The notes: generated by a model from the letters alone, not told the origin. A stretch of DNA of 64,000 nt from Nitratireductor luteus (GCF_026162365.1 NZ_JAOANW010000001.1:434001-498000), one strand, 5' to 3'; positions 18,960-29,409 are shown, counted from the stretch's first letter. Made by a program: numbers and translations.

Positions 18960-19907
18960 TCAGGCCGCTTCGAAGGTGGCGCCGCCGGCTTCCGTCAACA
19001 AGAACGCCTCGCCGCAGGCCTTGGCCAGGTCCCGCACCTTGAGGATGTAGCTCTGGCGCTCGGTGACGGAAATGACGCCGCGGGCGTCCAGGAGGTTGAA
19101 GACGTGGCTGGCCTTGATGCACTGGTCGTAGGCGGGCAGCACGCATTTGTGCAGGCGACCTGCCTCGTCGGGGGCACCGGCGTTCAGGAGCGCGCGGCAC
19201 TCGGCTTCGGCATCCTTGAAGTGCTGGAACAGGATGTCGGTGTCGGCATATTCGAAATTGAAGCGCGAATATTCCTGCTCGGCCTGCAGGAACACGTCGC
19301 CATAGGTAACCTTGGCGTCGCCTTCCAGACCGTTGAAGTTCAGGTCGTAGACATTGTCGACGCCCTGCACATACATGGCCAGCCGCTCCAGCCCATAGGT
19401 GAGTTCGCCGGAGACAGGGGCGCATTCGATGCCGCAGACCTGCTGGAAATAGGTGAACTGCGAGACCTCCATGCCGTCGCACCAGCACTCCCAACCGAGC
19501 CCCCAGGCGCCGAGCGTGGGGCTTTCCCAATCGTCCTCGACAAAGCGCACGTCGTGGGTCGCCATATCGAGGCCGATGGCCTGCAGCGACCCCAGATAGA
19601 GCTCCTGCAGGTTCGACGGGTTGGGCTTGAGGATCACCTGATACTGGTAATAGTGCTGCAGGCGGTTGGGGTTTTCGCCGTAGCGGCCGTCCTTGGGGCG
19701 GCGGGAGGGCTGGACATAGGCTGCGTTCCACGGTTTCGGGCCCAGCGACCGCAGGGTGGTGGCGGGATGGAAGGTTCCCGCGCCCACTTCCATGTCGTAA
19801 GGCTGCAGGATCACGCAGCCCTTTTCCGCCCAGTAGTTGTGCAGCGCCAGGATCAGCCCCTGAAAGGAGCGGGTCGGGTGCGTGTTGGGCAGTGTCATGG
19901 CGTTCAC
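18960..19907 (-). CDS. glyQ: Glycyl-tRNA synthetase alpha subunit
   Basis: Catalytic subunit (315 residues), class II aminoacyl-tRNA synthetase. Visible marks: [19 protein letters not shown] at the start, [20 protein letters not shown] (motif 2 region) near residue 43, and [25 protein letters not shown] 19907 has GGAGA suitably placed; ATG 19898 is an alternative. It is unusually far from glyS, the gap being filled by repeat copy 2 and a doubtful small open frame. Confidence 0.97.
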   Translation of the reverse strand: MNAMTLPNTHPTRSFQGLILALHNYWAEKGCVILQPYDMEVGAGTFHPATTLRSLGPKPWNAAYVQPSRRPKDGRYGENPNRLQHYYQYQVILKPNPSNLQELYLGSLQAIGLDMATHDVRFVEDDWESPTLGAWGLGWECWCDGMEVSQFTYFQQVCGIECAPVSGELTYGLERLAMYVQGVDNVYDLNFNGLEGDAKVTYGDVFLQAEQEYSRFNFEYADTDILFQHFKDAEAECRALLNAGAPDEAGRLHKCVLPAYDQCIKASHVFNLLDARGVISVTERQSYILKVRDLAKACGEAFLLTEAGGATFEAA

Positions 19908-20016
19908 GTCACGTCTCCGGCGGCCGATGCGGTGGGTGGCAACGTCCTATTCGCCGCCCGGTCGGGCGTCAAGGATGCGCGGAGAGGCGGATGCCTTTCT
20001 CTACCCGTCCCTGGCT

Positions 20017-22023
20017 CTACTCGCCGTCAGCGGGCAGCTTGATCTCCTGGCCGACCTCGATGCGGTCGGGATTGCCGCCCAGCACGGGGTTGAGCTTCAG
20101 GATTTCGCGGAAACGCTCGCCGTCACCAAGCTCTTCGGCGGCAATAGACCAGAGGGTCTGGCCGGGCTTGACAGTGTAGAGCGCGGGTTCGGCCGATGCT
20201 TCGGGCTTCTCGGCTTCGGCGGGCGCTTTCAGCTTCTCGGCTTCGACCGGTCCGTCGGTCGCGACGTTGCGGGCGGTTCCAGCGGCGTCGGCGAACTTTT
20301 TCGCGGGAAGTTCCGGCAGGCCCTCTTCCAGCTTGCGCCGCACCTCGGCCTTCACATCGTCCTCGGCCTCCATGTCGAGGACGTGCGACCACTGATAACG
20401 CGCCTCGAGCTTGCGGTCGACGCGCCAATAGGCATCGCCCAGATGGTCGTTGAGGATGGCGTCATCGGGGCGCAGCGAGACGGCGCGCTCCAGTTCCTCC
20501 ACCGCTTCCTCATAGCGCCCCAGCCGGTAATAGGCCCAGCCGAGCGAATCGACCACGTAACCGTCGCTCGGCCGCAACTGGACTGCACGGCGGATGAGAT
20601 CCAGCCCTTCCTCCAGGTTGATGTTCATGTCGACCCAGGAATAGCCGAGATAGTTCAGCACCTGCGGGTGATCGGGCGAGAGCTCGAGCGCCTTCTTGAA
20701 ATTGGGCTCCGCCTTCTCCCATTCCTTCAGCCGTTCATAGGCGATGCCGCGCTGGTAGAAGATGTTCCAATGATGCGGCTCCGGCTGGCCGATCTGCTCC
20801 ACCGCCCGGTCGTAGAGCGCCGCGGCGGAGGCATAGTCCTTCTGGCTGGCATAGACGCTGCCAAGCGCAAGATAGGCGCGCATGTCGGAAGGATCGGCTT
20901 CCAGGACCTCGCTCAAGTGGCTGATCGCCTCTTCCTGGCGGTCCATGTCGGCGAGGTTGAGGCCGATCTGGAAGGATGCAAAGCGGGCCCAGGACGAACC
21001 GCCGTCGATCTGCTCGTAGAAGGAGATCGCCTTGTCCGACTCCTCCAGCCGCTCCGCCACATGGGCAAGCTGGACGAGGATGGCATCACCCTGCGGCCGC
21101 ATCGCGAGCGCGAGCTGGAGGTAAAGCCGGACGATGGCATCGCCGCCGGCATTCGTCAGTTCTGTGGCCAGATTGAGCAGGATTTCGGCTGCGCCATCGC
21201 TTGGCGAGCGAATCAGCGGCTCCAGCGTCTCGCCCGCCGTGATCTTTTCACGCAGGACCGTGATCATGGCGATGCCGCCGCCGCCGGCCTCCGCCTTGTC
21301 CAGGACCTCGAGCGCCTTGTCGTTTTCGCCGCGCGCCGACAAATAGGAGGCATAGACCTCAGCGATGCGGCCCATCGTATAGGGAGCAACGGACCGCGGG
21401 GCGATCTCGTTCAGCACCTTGTCGAAAGCCGCGACGGCCTCGTCGTGGCGCTGCCCCTGCGCCAGCATCAAGGCCCGCTGATAGGTGGTGAACAGCGGAT
21501 ACCAGTCGGGACCGTCCATGCCGTCGAGATTGGCGAGCGCGGCGTCCAGGTCGCCCTGGCCGATCTCGGCCCAGCACGTCATGATGCCGGTGATGAGCGC
21601 GTCGATATCACTCTCCAGAACCAGTTCCAGCCAGTTTTCCGCCGCCTTGTAATCGGCATTGCGAAAGGCATCCACGGCCAGGACCAAGCGCGAGAAGCGC
21701 TCTACCTCGGGGACGCTTTTCAGCTTTTCGGCATAGGGGATGGCTTCGTCGATGCGCCCTTCGGCCAGCAGCGCCTGCAACAGGCTGCTTTGCAACGGCA
21801 CATTGTCCGGATCGAAGGCGATGGCGCGCTTGTAATACGAGATGGCGCTGCCGAAATCATTGTCGGCCTCGGCCGCGCGGCCGGCCAGAAATGCGCCGGA
21901 GAAGGAATATGTGGGAACGGCCTCGGAGCCGCCGCTCTCTTTCGCCTGAACATTGCCCGAGGTCAGGGCCAAGAGCACCGCCAGGGCGGCGGTGGTCGTA
22001 AGAGTAGCCTTGAATTGCCGCAT
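20017..22023 (-). CDS. Exported TPR protein with C-terminal LysM domain
   Basis: About 668 residues. An N-terminal signal peptide (FKATLTTTAALAVLLALTSGNVQA) is followed by many tetratricopeptide repeats (for example FGSAISYYKRAIAFDPDN, EEAVEELERAVSLRPDDA). After a Pro/Ala/Glu linker comes a LysM module (YTVKPGQTLWSIAAEELGD ... LNPVLGGNPDRIEVGQEIKLP). TPR implies a scaffold; LysM implies peptidoglycan or glycan contact, so it should act in the periplasm. The start at 22023 has AAGGA upstream. I do not know a named homologue with this fusion. Confidence 0.88.
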   Translation of the reverse strand: MRQFKATLTTTAALAVLLALTSGNVQAKESGGSEAVPTYSFSGAFLAGRAAEADNDFGSAISYYKRAIAFDPDNVPLQSSLLQALLAEGRIDEAIPYAEKLKSVPEVERFSRLVLAVDAFRNADYKAAENWLELVLESDIDALITGIMTCWAEIGQGDLDAALANLDGMDGPDWYPLFTTYQRALMLAQGQRHDEAVAAFDKVLNEIAPRSVAPYTMGRIAEVYASYLSARGENDKALEVLDKAEAGGGGIAMITVLREKITAGETLEPLIRSPSDGAAEILLNLATELTNAGGDAIVRLYLQLALAMRPQGDAILVQLAHVAERLEESDKAISFYEQIDGGSSWARFASFQIGLNLADMDRQEEAISHLSEVLEADPSDMRAYLALGSVYASQKDYASAAALYDRAVEQIGQPEPHHWNIFYQRGIAYERLKEWEKAEPNFKKALELSPDHPQVLNYLGYSWVDMNINLEEGLDLIRRAVQLRPSDGYVVDSLGWAYYRLGRYEEAVEELERAVSLRPDDAILNDHLGDAYWRVDRKLEARYQWSHVLDMEAEDDVKAEVRRKLEEGLPELPAKKFADAAGTARNVATDGPVEAEKLKAPAEAEKPEASAEPALYTVKPGQTLWSIAAEELGDGERFREILKLNPVLGGNPDRIEVGQEIKLPADGE

Positions 22024-22173
22024 CATCTTCCTTCCGTCGGCGGCCAGCCTCCCGGCCGCCATTGCCAAACCATCCAGCCCAGACCCGTGTGGCCCAAACC
22101 CGTTCGGACATATCGCCAGAGAATGGCCTTTTTGCGGAAAGGCTTCAATGCGTATGGTCGATTTCCAGAAGGT

Positions 22174-23193
22174 TCACGTCACGCGGCTGATGCAAAAATC
22201 GATGACGTCGAAAAGCGCCGCCTTCTGCGGCGTGTTCTTCAAGGGTGCCAGGGCGTCGCGGGCGATCTCGCCGAAATGGCGGGCGCGGCTGATCGTATCG
22301 CCGATGGCGCCGTGCTTGTTCATCAGCCCCAGCGCCTTTTGCAGCGCCGCGTCATCGCATTCGTTCTCCTCGATCGATCGCTTCCAGAACGCCCGCTCGT
22401 CGTCCGAACCGCGGCGGTAAGCCAGGATGACGGGAAGCGTGACCTTTCCCTCGCGGAAATCGTCGCCGACATTCTTGCCGAGATCGCTGCTCTTGCCGCC
22501 ATAATCCAGCGCATCGTCCACCAGTTGGAAGGCGAGACCAAGATTGGTGCCGAAGGAGCGCAGCGCCGATCGGTCGTTGCGGCTGGCCTCAGCGATAACC
22601 GGCCCAACCTCGGCTGCAGCGGAAAACAGCGCGGCCGTCTTGGCCTTGATGACCGCCAGATATTCATCCTCGGTGGTTTCGAGGTTCTTCGCCACACCGA
22701 GCTGCATCACCTCGCCCTCGGCGATCACCGAGGCGGCGGCGGAAAGGATATCGAGCGCTTCAAGCGAGCCGACATCGACCATCACGCGGAACGCCTGGCC
22801 GAGCAGGTAGTCGCCCACCAGCACGCTGGCCTGGTTGCCCCAGATCATGCGCGCCGTCTTGCGGCCCCGCCGCAGGTCGCTCTCGTCCACAACGTCGTCG
22901 TGCAAGAGGGTGGCCGTGTGCATGAATTCTACCGCCATGGCGAGCTTCACATGGCCTTCGCCTTCATAGCCGAACATCTGGGCGGCCGCGAGGGTCACCA
23001 TGGGCCGCAGGCGCTTGCCGCCGGAGGAGATGAGGTGCTGGGCAAGTTCGGGGATCAGTTCGACATCGGAACCGGCCTTGGCCAGGATCAGTTCGTTGAC
23101 GCGCGCCATGTCGTCGCGCGTGAGAGCAACGAGCGGCTCGATGGATCCGGCGCCGTGTTTACCGCCTTCGAGATTTACTACGACGCCCACCAT
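22174..23193 (-). CDS. ispB: Polyprenyl (octaprenyl) diphosphate synthase
   Basis: Trans-type prenyl elongating enzyme, 339 residues, providing the ubiquinone side chain. First aspartate-rich motif LLHDDVVDESDLRRGR near residue 95 and second, FQLVDDALDYGG, near 225; GGKRLRPM precedes. Chain length (C40 or C50) cannot be fixed from sequence by eye. GAGGAG precedes ATG 23193. Its product is the donor for UbiA at 2894-3877. Confidence 0.94.
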   Translation of the reverse strand: MVGVVVNLEGGKHGAGSIEPLVALTRDDMARVNELILAKAGSDVELIPELAQHLISSGGKRLRPMVTLAAAQMFGYEGEGHVKLAMAVEFMHTATLLHDDVVDESDLRRGRKTARMIWGNQASVLVGDYLLGQAFRVMVDVGSLEALDILSAAASVIAEGEVMQLGVAKNLETTEDEYLAVIKAKTAALFSAAAEVGPVIAEASRNDRSALRSFGTNLGLAFQLVDDALDYGGKSSDLGKNVGDDFREGKVTLPVILAYRRGSDDERAFWKRSIEENECDDAALQKALGLMNKHGAIGDTISRARHFGEIARDALAPLKNTPQKAALFDVIDFCISRVT

Positions 23194-23356
23194 CGTCTCC
23201 TCTTTATCCTCGTCCCGAGCCTTCGGAACCTTATGGCCGCGCAGACAGGTCCTGCAAGCGGCGAATTGGCGCGGATGGGCGATAGGACAACCAGCAAAGA
23301 TTTACAAGGCGCGCGCAAGCTGCCAACGTCTGCCACCAGCAATCAGGTGGATGTCG

Positions 23357-23572
23357 ATGCAAGAAATCCTGCGCACCAATGATCCCGTTACGATCTCCTT
23401 CGTCGAGAGCCTGCTGCGCGATGCGGGCATCGGCTTTCTCGTCGCCGACCAGAACATGAGCATTATGGAAGGGTCGATTGGCGTGCTGCCCCGCCGGGTG
23501 CTGGTGGAGGACGGCGCGCTCGAAGACGCCCGCCGATTGCTGACGGACGCCGGGGTGAGCATCGGCCGGTAG
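23357..23572 (+). CDS. DUF2007 domain protein
   Basis: 71 residues, MQEILRTNDPVTISFVESLL then VLVEDGALEDARRLL, typical of the DUF2007 'putative signal transducing protein' family, a small ferredoxin-like fold of unknown role. AGGTGG six bases upstream selects ATG 23357 over ATG 23351. It is divergent from the polyprenyl synthase and starts a plus-strand series running to moaB. Confidence 0.85.
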   Translation: MQEILRTNDPVTISFVESLLRDAGIGFLVADQNMSIMEGSIGVLPRRVLVEDGALEDARRLLTDAGVSIGR

Positions 23573-23587
23573 GGCCTGTGGGCAGTT

Positions 23588-24364
23588 ATGGAAAGCGAAA
23601 CGAATACGGCGACACTCGACGCGTTCCACCGTGGGCGCTTCCACCTCGTCCAGCCGGCGGCCAGAGGCCACCGCTCGGGCATCGACGCCATGCTGCTTGC
23701 CGGGGCGGTTCCGGACGGCTTTTCAGGCGATCTGGCGGATCTCGGCGCGGGCGCCGGTGCGGCAGGTTTCGCCGTCGCCTCGCGCTGCCCCGCCGCGCGG
23801 GTGACGCTTGTCGAGCGCGCGGCCGAAATGGCCGATTATGCGCGGCGGAGCGCGGCACTGCGTGAGAACAATGCGTTCGCCGGCAGGACAAGCGTGATCG
23901 AGGCCGATGTGGCGCTGGCGGGCAAGGCACGCGTCGCGGCGGGACTTGCCGACCGCTCTTACGATTTCATCATCATGAACCCGCCCTTCAACGACGCGCG
24001 CGACCGGGCCACGCCGCATGCGCTGAAGCGGGAAGCCCATGTCATGGAAGACGGGATGTTCGAACGGTGGATCAAAACCGCCGCCGCCATCGCGCGGCCA
24101 TCGGCCGGTCTTGCCATCATCGCGCGTGCCGGCTCGACGGAGGAAATACTGGGAGCGCTTGGCGGGCGGTTCGGCGGCATCGAGATGCTTCCCATCCATC
24201 CGCACGAGGACGAGGCGGCAATCCGCATCGTCGTTCGCGCCATCAAGGGGTCGCGTGGCGGGCTCCGTATCCTGCCGGGACTCATCCTGCATAGGGGCAC
24301 GCCGGGCTATTGCGCGCATGCAGAAGCGGTCATCAACGGGCAAGCGGCGCTGTTTGGAGACTGA
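23588..24364 (+). CDS. tRNA1(Val)-type adenine N6-methyltransferase
   Basis: SAM-dependent methyltransferase, 258 residues. A SAM-binding motif LADLGAGAGAAGFAVA near residue 48, the acidic end of the next strand (TLVERAAEMAD), and the amino-methyltransferase signature FIIMNPPFND near residue 128 place it with TrmN6/YfiC. That family methylates A37 of tRNA-Val. Only 15 bases separate it from the DUF2007 gene. Confidence 0.88.
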   Translation: MESETNTATLDAFHRGRFHLVQPAARGHRSGIDAMLLAGAVPDGFSGDLADLGAGAGAAGFAVASRCPAARVTLVERAAEMADYARRSAALRENNAFAGRTSVIEADVALAGKARVAAGLADRSYDFIIMNPPFNDARDRATPHALKREAHVMEDGMFERWIKTAAAIARPSAGLAIIARAGSTEEILGALGGRFGGIEMLPIHPHEDEAAIRIVVRAIKGSRGGLRILPGLILHRGTPGYCAHAEAVINGQAALFGD

Positions 24365-24463
24365 AGTTAGTCCGGCGGCGGCGCACATACCATTGCGCCC
24401 CGCGCCGAAATGCCTACATGCAACACCGACGAGTCCAGCCCGGCCATTTCTGGAGAAGCCCAA

Positions 24464-25324
24464 TTGAGCAGCGCACTTTCCCGCTTTCTGCCGAAATCGA
24501 TGCGTTCCGATAGCACGATCATTCCCGTGGTCCGCCTGCAGGGGACGATCATGTCGGGAGGCAGTCCACTTCGGCAGAGCCTCTCGCTGGCTTCGACCGC
24601 CAGTCTCTTCGAGAAGGCATTCTCCTACAAGAAGTCGCCGGCGGTTGCGATTTCGATCAATTCGCCGGGCGGCTCGCCGGTGCAGTCGCGGCTCATCTAC
24701 AAGCGTATCCGCGACCTTGCGGAGGAAAAGAAGAAGCGGGTCATCGTCTTCGTCGAGGACGTGGCCGCCTCGGGCGGATATCTCATAGCGTTGGCGGGCG
24801 ACGAGATCATTGCCGATCCTTCCTCCATCGTGGGCTCGATCGGCGTCGTTTCGGCTGGTTTCGGCTTCCAGGAGATGATCAAGAAGATCGGCGTCGAGCG
24901 GCGCATCCATACGGCGGGTCAGAACAAGGCTATCCTCGACCCCTTCCAGCCGGAGAAAAAGGAAGACATCGAGCGCCTCAAGGCGTTGCAGCTCGAGATA
25001 CACGAGACCTTCATCAATCTGGTGAAAGAACGGCGCGGCGCCAAGCTGGCCGATAACGAAGAGCTGTTCACCGGCGCATTCTGGGCCGGCGAACGCGGGC
25101 GCGCGCTGGGGCTGGTGGACGGGATCGGCGACATGCGCTCCTTCATGAAGCAGCGCTACGGCGAGAAGACGATGCTGAAGCTCATCAGCCAGCCACGCAG
25201 CCTGTTCGGCCGCAGGATGACGCTTTTCGGCGCCGACCAGGCTGGCGAGATGGCAGCCTCGGCGGCGGCGGGGCTGTTGAGCGCGGCGGAGGAACAAGCA
25301 CTCTGGCGGCGATTCGGGCTGTAG
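24464..25324 (+). CDS. S49-family serine peptidase (SppA/SohB type)
   Basis: Signal-peptide peptidase-like enzyme of the Ser-Lys dyad class, about 286 residues. Landmarks are INSPGGSPVQS, VEDVAASGGYLIALAGDEI with the nucleophile serine, GSIGVVSAGFGF, and AGQNKAILDPF with the candidate general-base lysine. The open frame reaches ATG 24410, but TTG 24464 lies after TGGAGAA and gives a start MSSALSRFLPKSMR like other rhizobial members. No clear membrane anchor is seen, so it may be cytosolic or peripheral. Confidence 0.9.
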   Translation: MSSALSRFLPKSMRSDSTIIPVVRLQGTIMSGGSPLRQSLSLASTASLFEKAFSYKKSPAVAISINSPGGSPVQSRLIYKRIRDLAEEKKKRVIVFVEDVAASGGYLIALAGDEIIADPSSIVGSIGVVSAGFGFQEMIKKIGVERRIHTAGQNKAILDPFQPEKKEDIERLKALQLEIHETFINLVKERRGAKLADNEELFTGAFWAGERGRALGLVDGIGDMRSFMKQRYGEKTMLKLISQPRSLFGRRMTLFGADQAGEMAASAAAGLLSAAEEQALWRRFGL

Positions 25325-25393
25325 CGATTCCCGCTTTTGCCGTTACGGCCTCGAAGGCCTATTATGGCAAATGCGTTACGAGGGAGGTGACCA

Positions 25394-25579
25394 ATGCCGC
25401 AATTGATCTTCTTTGCCGCGGTCGGCGTGGCGGCCTATGTCGGCTATAGGGCGCTGTTGCGCGAGGCCGAGCGCGTGACGCAGCGGGCACGCCGGGTCCG
25501 TCGGGAGGCGGAGGCGGGCAGTATGGGCACCCTCGTCAAGGATCCCGAAACCGGCGAATACCGCCTCGCCAAGGATTGA
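25394..25579 (+). CDS. Small conserved protein with N-terminal hydrophobic helix
   Basis: 61 residues. A short hydrophobic start (PQLIFFAAVGVAAYVGYRAL), a basic helix (REAERVTQRARRVRREAE) and an acidic/basic tail ending TLVKDPETGEYRLAKD. GGGAGGTGACCA gives a strong ribosome site. I recall comparable proteins in this position in rhizobia; function unknown. Confidence 0.8.
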   Translation: MPQLIFFAAVGVAAYVGYRALLREAERVTQRARRVRREAEAGSMGTLVKDPETGEYRLAKD

Positions 25580-25618
25580 GACGGCCGCCATTCCGCAATC
25601 TTAGTCTGCGAGAGCAAG

Positions 25619-26497
25619 ATGCAGTGCCATGCACCGGCAAAGATTAATCTGGCGCTCCACGTCACGGGCCGGCGCCCGGACGGCTATCATCTCCTTGAAA
25701 GCCTTGTCGTCTTTACCGAATTTGGCGATCTGCTCGAAGCCGAGGACGCGCGGCAGGACAGCCTGTCGATTACCGGCCCGCAGGCCGCCCGTGTGCCCAT
25801 CAGCGGCGAAAATCTAGTTGTAAAGGCCCGCGATATGATGCGCGAGCGCTTTGGTGCGGTGACCGGCACGCCTGTAGCACTCCATCTGGACAAGCAATTG
25901 CCGGTGGCGGCGGGTATCGGCGGTGGGTCGGCCAATGCAGCGGCCGCGCTGGATCTGCTCTGCCGGTTCTGGAAGATCGACCCCGACCGGCAGGAACTCA
26001 ATGAGATCGCGCTGGCGCTCGGCGCCGACGTGCCCATGTGCCTTGCTGGCCAACCACTCCTGGCGCGGGGTATCGGAGAGGTGCTGGAACCCGTTCAGAC
26101 GCTGCCGCGACTGGCAATGCTGCTCGTCAATCCCAACCTCCCCTTGCCGACGCCGCAGGTGTTCTCGGCGCTCGGCAGGCGCGACAACGAGCCATTGCCG
26201 GAACTCGACTTCCAGAATGCGCCTGGCGGTCTTGCCCGTTGGCTGAGAGCTTCCCGCAACGATCTCGAACGCCCTGCCCGCGAATTGCTGCCCCAGATCA
26301 ACGATGTGCTCGACGCGATAGAGAAGCATGGTGCGCATCTCGCGCGGATGTCGGGATCGGGCGCAACCTGTTTCGGCCTGTTCGACCACATCGAGGCCGC
26401 CCGGCAAGCAGGCGAGGCGATTGTAGCCCGGCATCCTGAATGGTTCGTGCGGGCCACAGTGACACTGGCATCAAAGGAGGCGATGGCCGATGCCTGA
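25619..26497 (+). CDS. ispE: 4-diphosphocytidyl-2-C-methyl-D-erythritol kinase
   Basis: GHMP kinase of the MEP isoprenoid pathway, 292 residues. N-terminal CHAPAKINLALHVTGRRPDGYH, the ATP loop LPVAAGIGGGSANAAAAL near residue 95, and the C-terminal MSGSGATCFGLF near residue 240. It supplies IPP/DMAPP precursors used by the polyprenyl synthase nearby. The last eight bases overlap moaB, implying translational coupling. Confidence 0.96.
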   Translation: MQCHAPAKINLALHVTGRRPDGYHLLESLVVFTEFGDLLEAEDARQDSLSITGPQAARVPISGENLVVKARDMMRERFGAVTGTPVALHLDKQLPVAAGIGGGSANAAAALDLLCRFWKIDPDRQELNEIALALGADVPMCLAGQPLLARGIGEVLEPVQTLPRLAMLLVNPNLPLPTPQVFSALGRRDNEPLPELDFQNAPGGLARWLRASRNDLERPARELLPQINDVLDAIEKHGAHLARMSGSGATCFGLFDHIEAARQAGEAIVARHPEWFVRATVTLASKEAMADA

Positions 26498-27032
26498 GAC
26501 CAAACGCGACTTCATTCCGGTGCGGTTCTCCGTGCTCACGGTTTCAGACAGCCGGTCGATGGAGGACGATAAATCCGGGGCGACCCTGGTCGAGCGGATC
26601 GAGCAGGCGGGCCATGTACTGACCGACCGCAAGATCGTTCCCGACGACATCCACCGCATCCGCCGGACCGTCGCATCCATGTGCGCGGACGCGAATGTGG
26701 ACGCCGTCATCGTAACCGGCGGAACCGGCTTCACGGGCCGCGATGTGACGCCTGAGGCGCTTGAACCATTGTTCGAAAAGCGGATGGACGGGTTTTCGCA
26801 TGTCTTCCACCGCATTTCCTACGAGAAGATCGGCACGTCCACCATACAGTCGCGGGCGACGGCCGGGCTGATAGAGCACAAATATGTCTTCGCGCTACCG
26901 GGTTCGCCCGGCGCGTGCCGCGACGCCTGGGACCATATATTGAAGGACCAGTTCGACTACCGGCATAAGCCGTGCAACTTTGTCGAGATCATGCCGCGGC
27001 TGGACGAGCATTTGCAGCGCAAGAAGGGGTAG
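26490..27032 (+). CDS. moaB: Molybdenum cofactor biosynthesis protein B
   Basis: MoaB/Mog-fold protein (180 residues) that binds and probably adenylylates molybdopterin. Motifs: VSDSRSMEDDKSG near residue 15, the pterin-binding VTGGTGFTGRDVTPEAL near residue 75 and ALPGSPGACRDAWD near residue 135. The ribosome site GGAGG and the start lie inside the end of ispE. It converges with der, 18 bases apart, with no separate terminator visible. Confidence 0.94.
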   Translation: MPETKRDFIPVRFSVLTVSDSRSMEDDKSGATLVERIEQAGHVLTDRKIVPDDIHRIRRTVASMCADANVDAVIVTGGTGFTGRDVTPEALEPLFEKRMDGFSHVFHRISYEKIGTSTIQSRATAGLIEHKYVFALPGSPGACRDAWDHILKDQFDYRHKPCNFVEIMPRLDEHLQRKKG

Positions 27033-27050
27033 GGTGCGTTATCCCAAACG

Positions 27051-28478
27051 CTACTTCTTTTTCTTGGCCCGTCCCGCATAGGGGTTCTCGGAGGCGCGCA
27101 GGGCGAGGCGGATAGGTACGCCGGCGATGTCGAAGGTTTCGCGCAGCCCGTTGATCAGATAGCGTATATAGGATTGCGGCATGGCTTCCGGGCGTGAACA
27201 GGACACGACGAAGCCGGGTGGGCGCGTCTTTATCTGGGAGACATATTTGACCTTGAGCCGGCGTCCGGCGACGGCCGGCGGCGGGTGTTGGGCCGAGGCC
27301 CGTTCCAGCCAGCGGTTGAGGGGGCCGGTCGAGATGCGGCGGTTCCATATCTCGTGGGTTTCGAGGGCCGCGTCCAGCATGCGGTCGAGTCCCTTGCCCG
27401 TCTCCGCCGAAACCGGCATGGCCTTCAGGCCGCGAACCTGGGGCAGGAGGCGATCGGTCTTCTCACGCAGTTCGGCCAGCGTTTCCTGCCGGTTTTCGAT
27501 CAGATCCCATTTGTTGAAGGCGATGATCGGCGCGCGGCCTTCCCGGATGATCAGGTCGGCGATCTGCAGGTCCTGTTTTTCGAAAGGCATGGTCGCATCG
27601 AAGACGACGATGACCACCTCGGCGAAACGGATCGCGCGCAGCGTGTCGGCGACCGAGAGCTTTTCCAGCTTTTCCTGGACTTTCGCCTTACGGCGCATGC
27701 CTGCAGTGTCGAACAGCTTTATCTTGCGGCCGCGCCATGACCAGTCGACCGAGATGGAATCGCGGGTGATGCCGGCTTCGGGCCCGGTCAACATGCGCTC
27801 CTCGCCGAGCAGAGTGTTGATCAGGGTCGACTTGCCGGCGTTCGGCCTGCCGACCACGGCCACGCGAATGGGCTTGGTGCGGTCGTAGCCGATGTCTTCG
27901 GCGTCCGGGTCGATGTCATCGCCGGGCATCGCCTCTTCGGGCTGGAACTCGATTTCAGCGACTTCTTCCTCGACCGCTCCTTGCCCTTCCATGACTGCGG
28001 CAATGGCGTCACGCAAATCGGGCATGCCGATGCCATGCTCGGCCGAAATGCCGATGGGCTCTCCTATCCCAAGGTTCCAGGCTTCCAGAACGCCGTTTGC
28101 GGCGCTGCGCACATCGGTCTTGTTGGCGACCAGCACGACCGGCTTAGAGGTGCGGCGCACCACTTCGGCAAAGCGGTGATCGTCGGCCATCAACCCGGCG
28201 CGCCCGTCGATCATGAAGAGAACCAGGTCGGCCTCGGCAATCGCGCTTTCGGTCTGCGCGCGCATGCGGCCTTCCAGCGTGGCGGCGGCGGCATCCTCGA
28301 AACCGGCGGTGTCGATGACGTCGAATTTCAGATCCTGCAGCCGGCCGGCATGCACCCGGCGATCGCGGGTAACGCCGGGCGTATCGTCGACCAGCGCGAT
28401 GCGACGGCCGACCAGCCGGTTGAACAAAGTCGACTTGCCGACATTCGGCCGTCCGACGATAGCGATCTTGAACGCCAT
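27051..28478 (-). CDS. der: Ribosome biogenesis GTPase Der (EngA)
   Basis: Tandem GTPase needed for 50S subunit maturation, 475 residues. First G domain: [23 protein letters not shown]; second: [30 protein letters not shown]; then the KH-like C-terminal domain and a basic tail GRAKKKK. Its start is two bases after the upstream TPR-like gene's stop, so the two form an operon. Confidence 0.97.
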   Translation of the reverse strand: MAFKIAIVGRPNVGKSTLFNRLVGRRIALVDDTPGVTRDRRVHAGRLQDLKFDVIDTAGFEDAAAATLEGRMRAQTESAIAEADLVLFMIDGRAGLMADDHRFAEVVRRTSKPVVLVANKTDVRSAANGVLEAWNLGIGEPIGISAEHGIGMPDLRDAIAAVMEGQGAVEEEVAEIEFQPEEAMPGDDIDPDAEDIGYDRTKPIRVAVVGRPNAGKSTLINTLLGEERMLTGPEAGITRDSISVDWSWRGRKIKLFDTAGMRRKAKVQEKLEKLSVADTLRAIRFAEVVIVVFDATMPFEKQDLQIADLIIREGRAPIIAFNKWDLIENRQETLAELREKTDRLLPQVRGLKAMPVSAETGKGLDRMLDAALETHEIWNRRISTGPLNRWLERASAQHPPPAVAGRRLKVKYVSQIKTRPPGFVVSCSRPEAMPQSYIRYLINGLRETFDIAGVPIRLALRASENPYAGRAKKKK

Positions 28479-28480
28479 GG

Positions 28481-29149
28481 CTAGTTGGACGCCGGGCCGG
28501 AGCCTGCGATGAGCTCGGACATGAGTTGCGCGCGATCCTTCACGCCGGAGGGGGCCTGCGGATCATCGATGATCTGGCCGAAGAGCGCCAGCGCGTTTTC
28601 GCGGTCACCTTCCTTCCATGCGGCCAGGCCCAGCGCCTCGCGCGCACTGTGACGCATGGCGTTGCCGTCCGCCGTCAGCGGCTCGACGCGCGCGGCGACA
28701 TCGGCATAAGAGCCAGCATCGACGAGGATGAAGGCGGCGCGCAGGCGGGCGATATCGCGCAGGGCCTGCGGGGCGGAACCATCGGCGGCGACGGCATCGA
28801 ACTTTGCCACCGCCTCATCCGCCCTGCCCTCATCGGCAAGGATCGTCGCCGAGCGCATGCGAGCAAGCAGCGGATAGGAGCCATAGCCTTCGGTCTCCAG
28901 CGTCTCGAGCGCGGCCAATGCCTCGGCCGTGCTGCCCTCGTCCACGAGGGTCAGCGCACGCGCAAAGGCGTCGCCGGACTCATTGGCGCGCGACGTCGTC
29001 CAATATTCATAGCCGACAAAGGCCGCAGTGCCGGCGATGACCAGAGCGGCGACGGCAATCGCAATCGTGCCAAAGCGCTTCCACAGCGCCTTGAACTGAT
29101 CCTGGCGAAGCTCTTCGTTGACTTCGCGAATGAAACTGTCGTCGGACAT
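28481..29149 (-). CDS. YfgM-like membrane-anchored TPR protein
   Basis: 222 residues. A cytoplasmic N-terminus ([20 protein letters not shown]), one membrane helix ([22 protein letters not shown]) and a TPR-like periplasmic domain ([20 protein letters not shown]) reproduce the architecture of YfgM, an ancillary SecYEG/PpiD-associated chaperone. As in E. coli, where yfgM sits near bamB-der, it is directly upstream of der. BamB itself is absent here. Confidence 0.85.
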   Translation of the reverse strand: MSDDSFIREVNEELRQDQFKALWKRFGTIAIAVAALVIAGTAAFVGYEYWTTSRANESGDAFARALTLVDEGSTAEALAALETLETEGYGSYPLLARMRSATILADEGRADEAVAKFDAVAADGSAPQALRDIARLRAAFILVDAGSYADVAARVEPLTADGNAMRHSAREALGLAAWKEGDRENALALFGQIIDDPQAPSGVKDRAQLMSELIAGSGPASN

Positions 29150-29409
29150 TTGGCCTCGTCGGTGAGATTGTGCCGGGTCTGGCCGGCCTTTTTGTTCTGC
29201 CCGCGTTTTAGCGAAAAAACACGCATATGGAAGGGGCTACACGCTGGCGCGGCGGATTCAAAGCCCACTGTCCGCATTTCCCAGTCCGCAACTGCCTCTG
29301 CATGCTCCTTGTCGGAATTAAGGCGGCGGCTCCGTTCGTGCCCCCGGCGGACAAGAGCAGGCCATAATTCGTCTCTATCGCCACGGGGTTCAAGTACTCG
29401 GGGATTTTC

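Noticed and set aside
19882-23382. 1166-codon open frame on the plus strand
   Set aside because: It lies antisense to the TPR-LysM and polyprenyl synthase genes, which have clear family motifs. Long opposite-strand frames are expected in GC-rich coding DNA, and its translation shows no domain.
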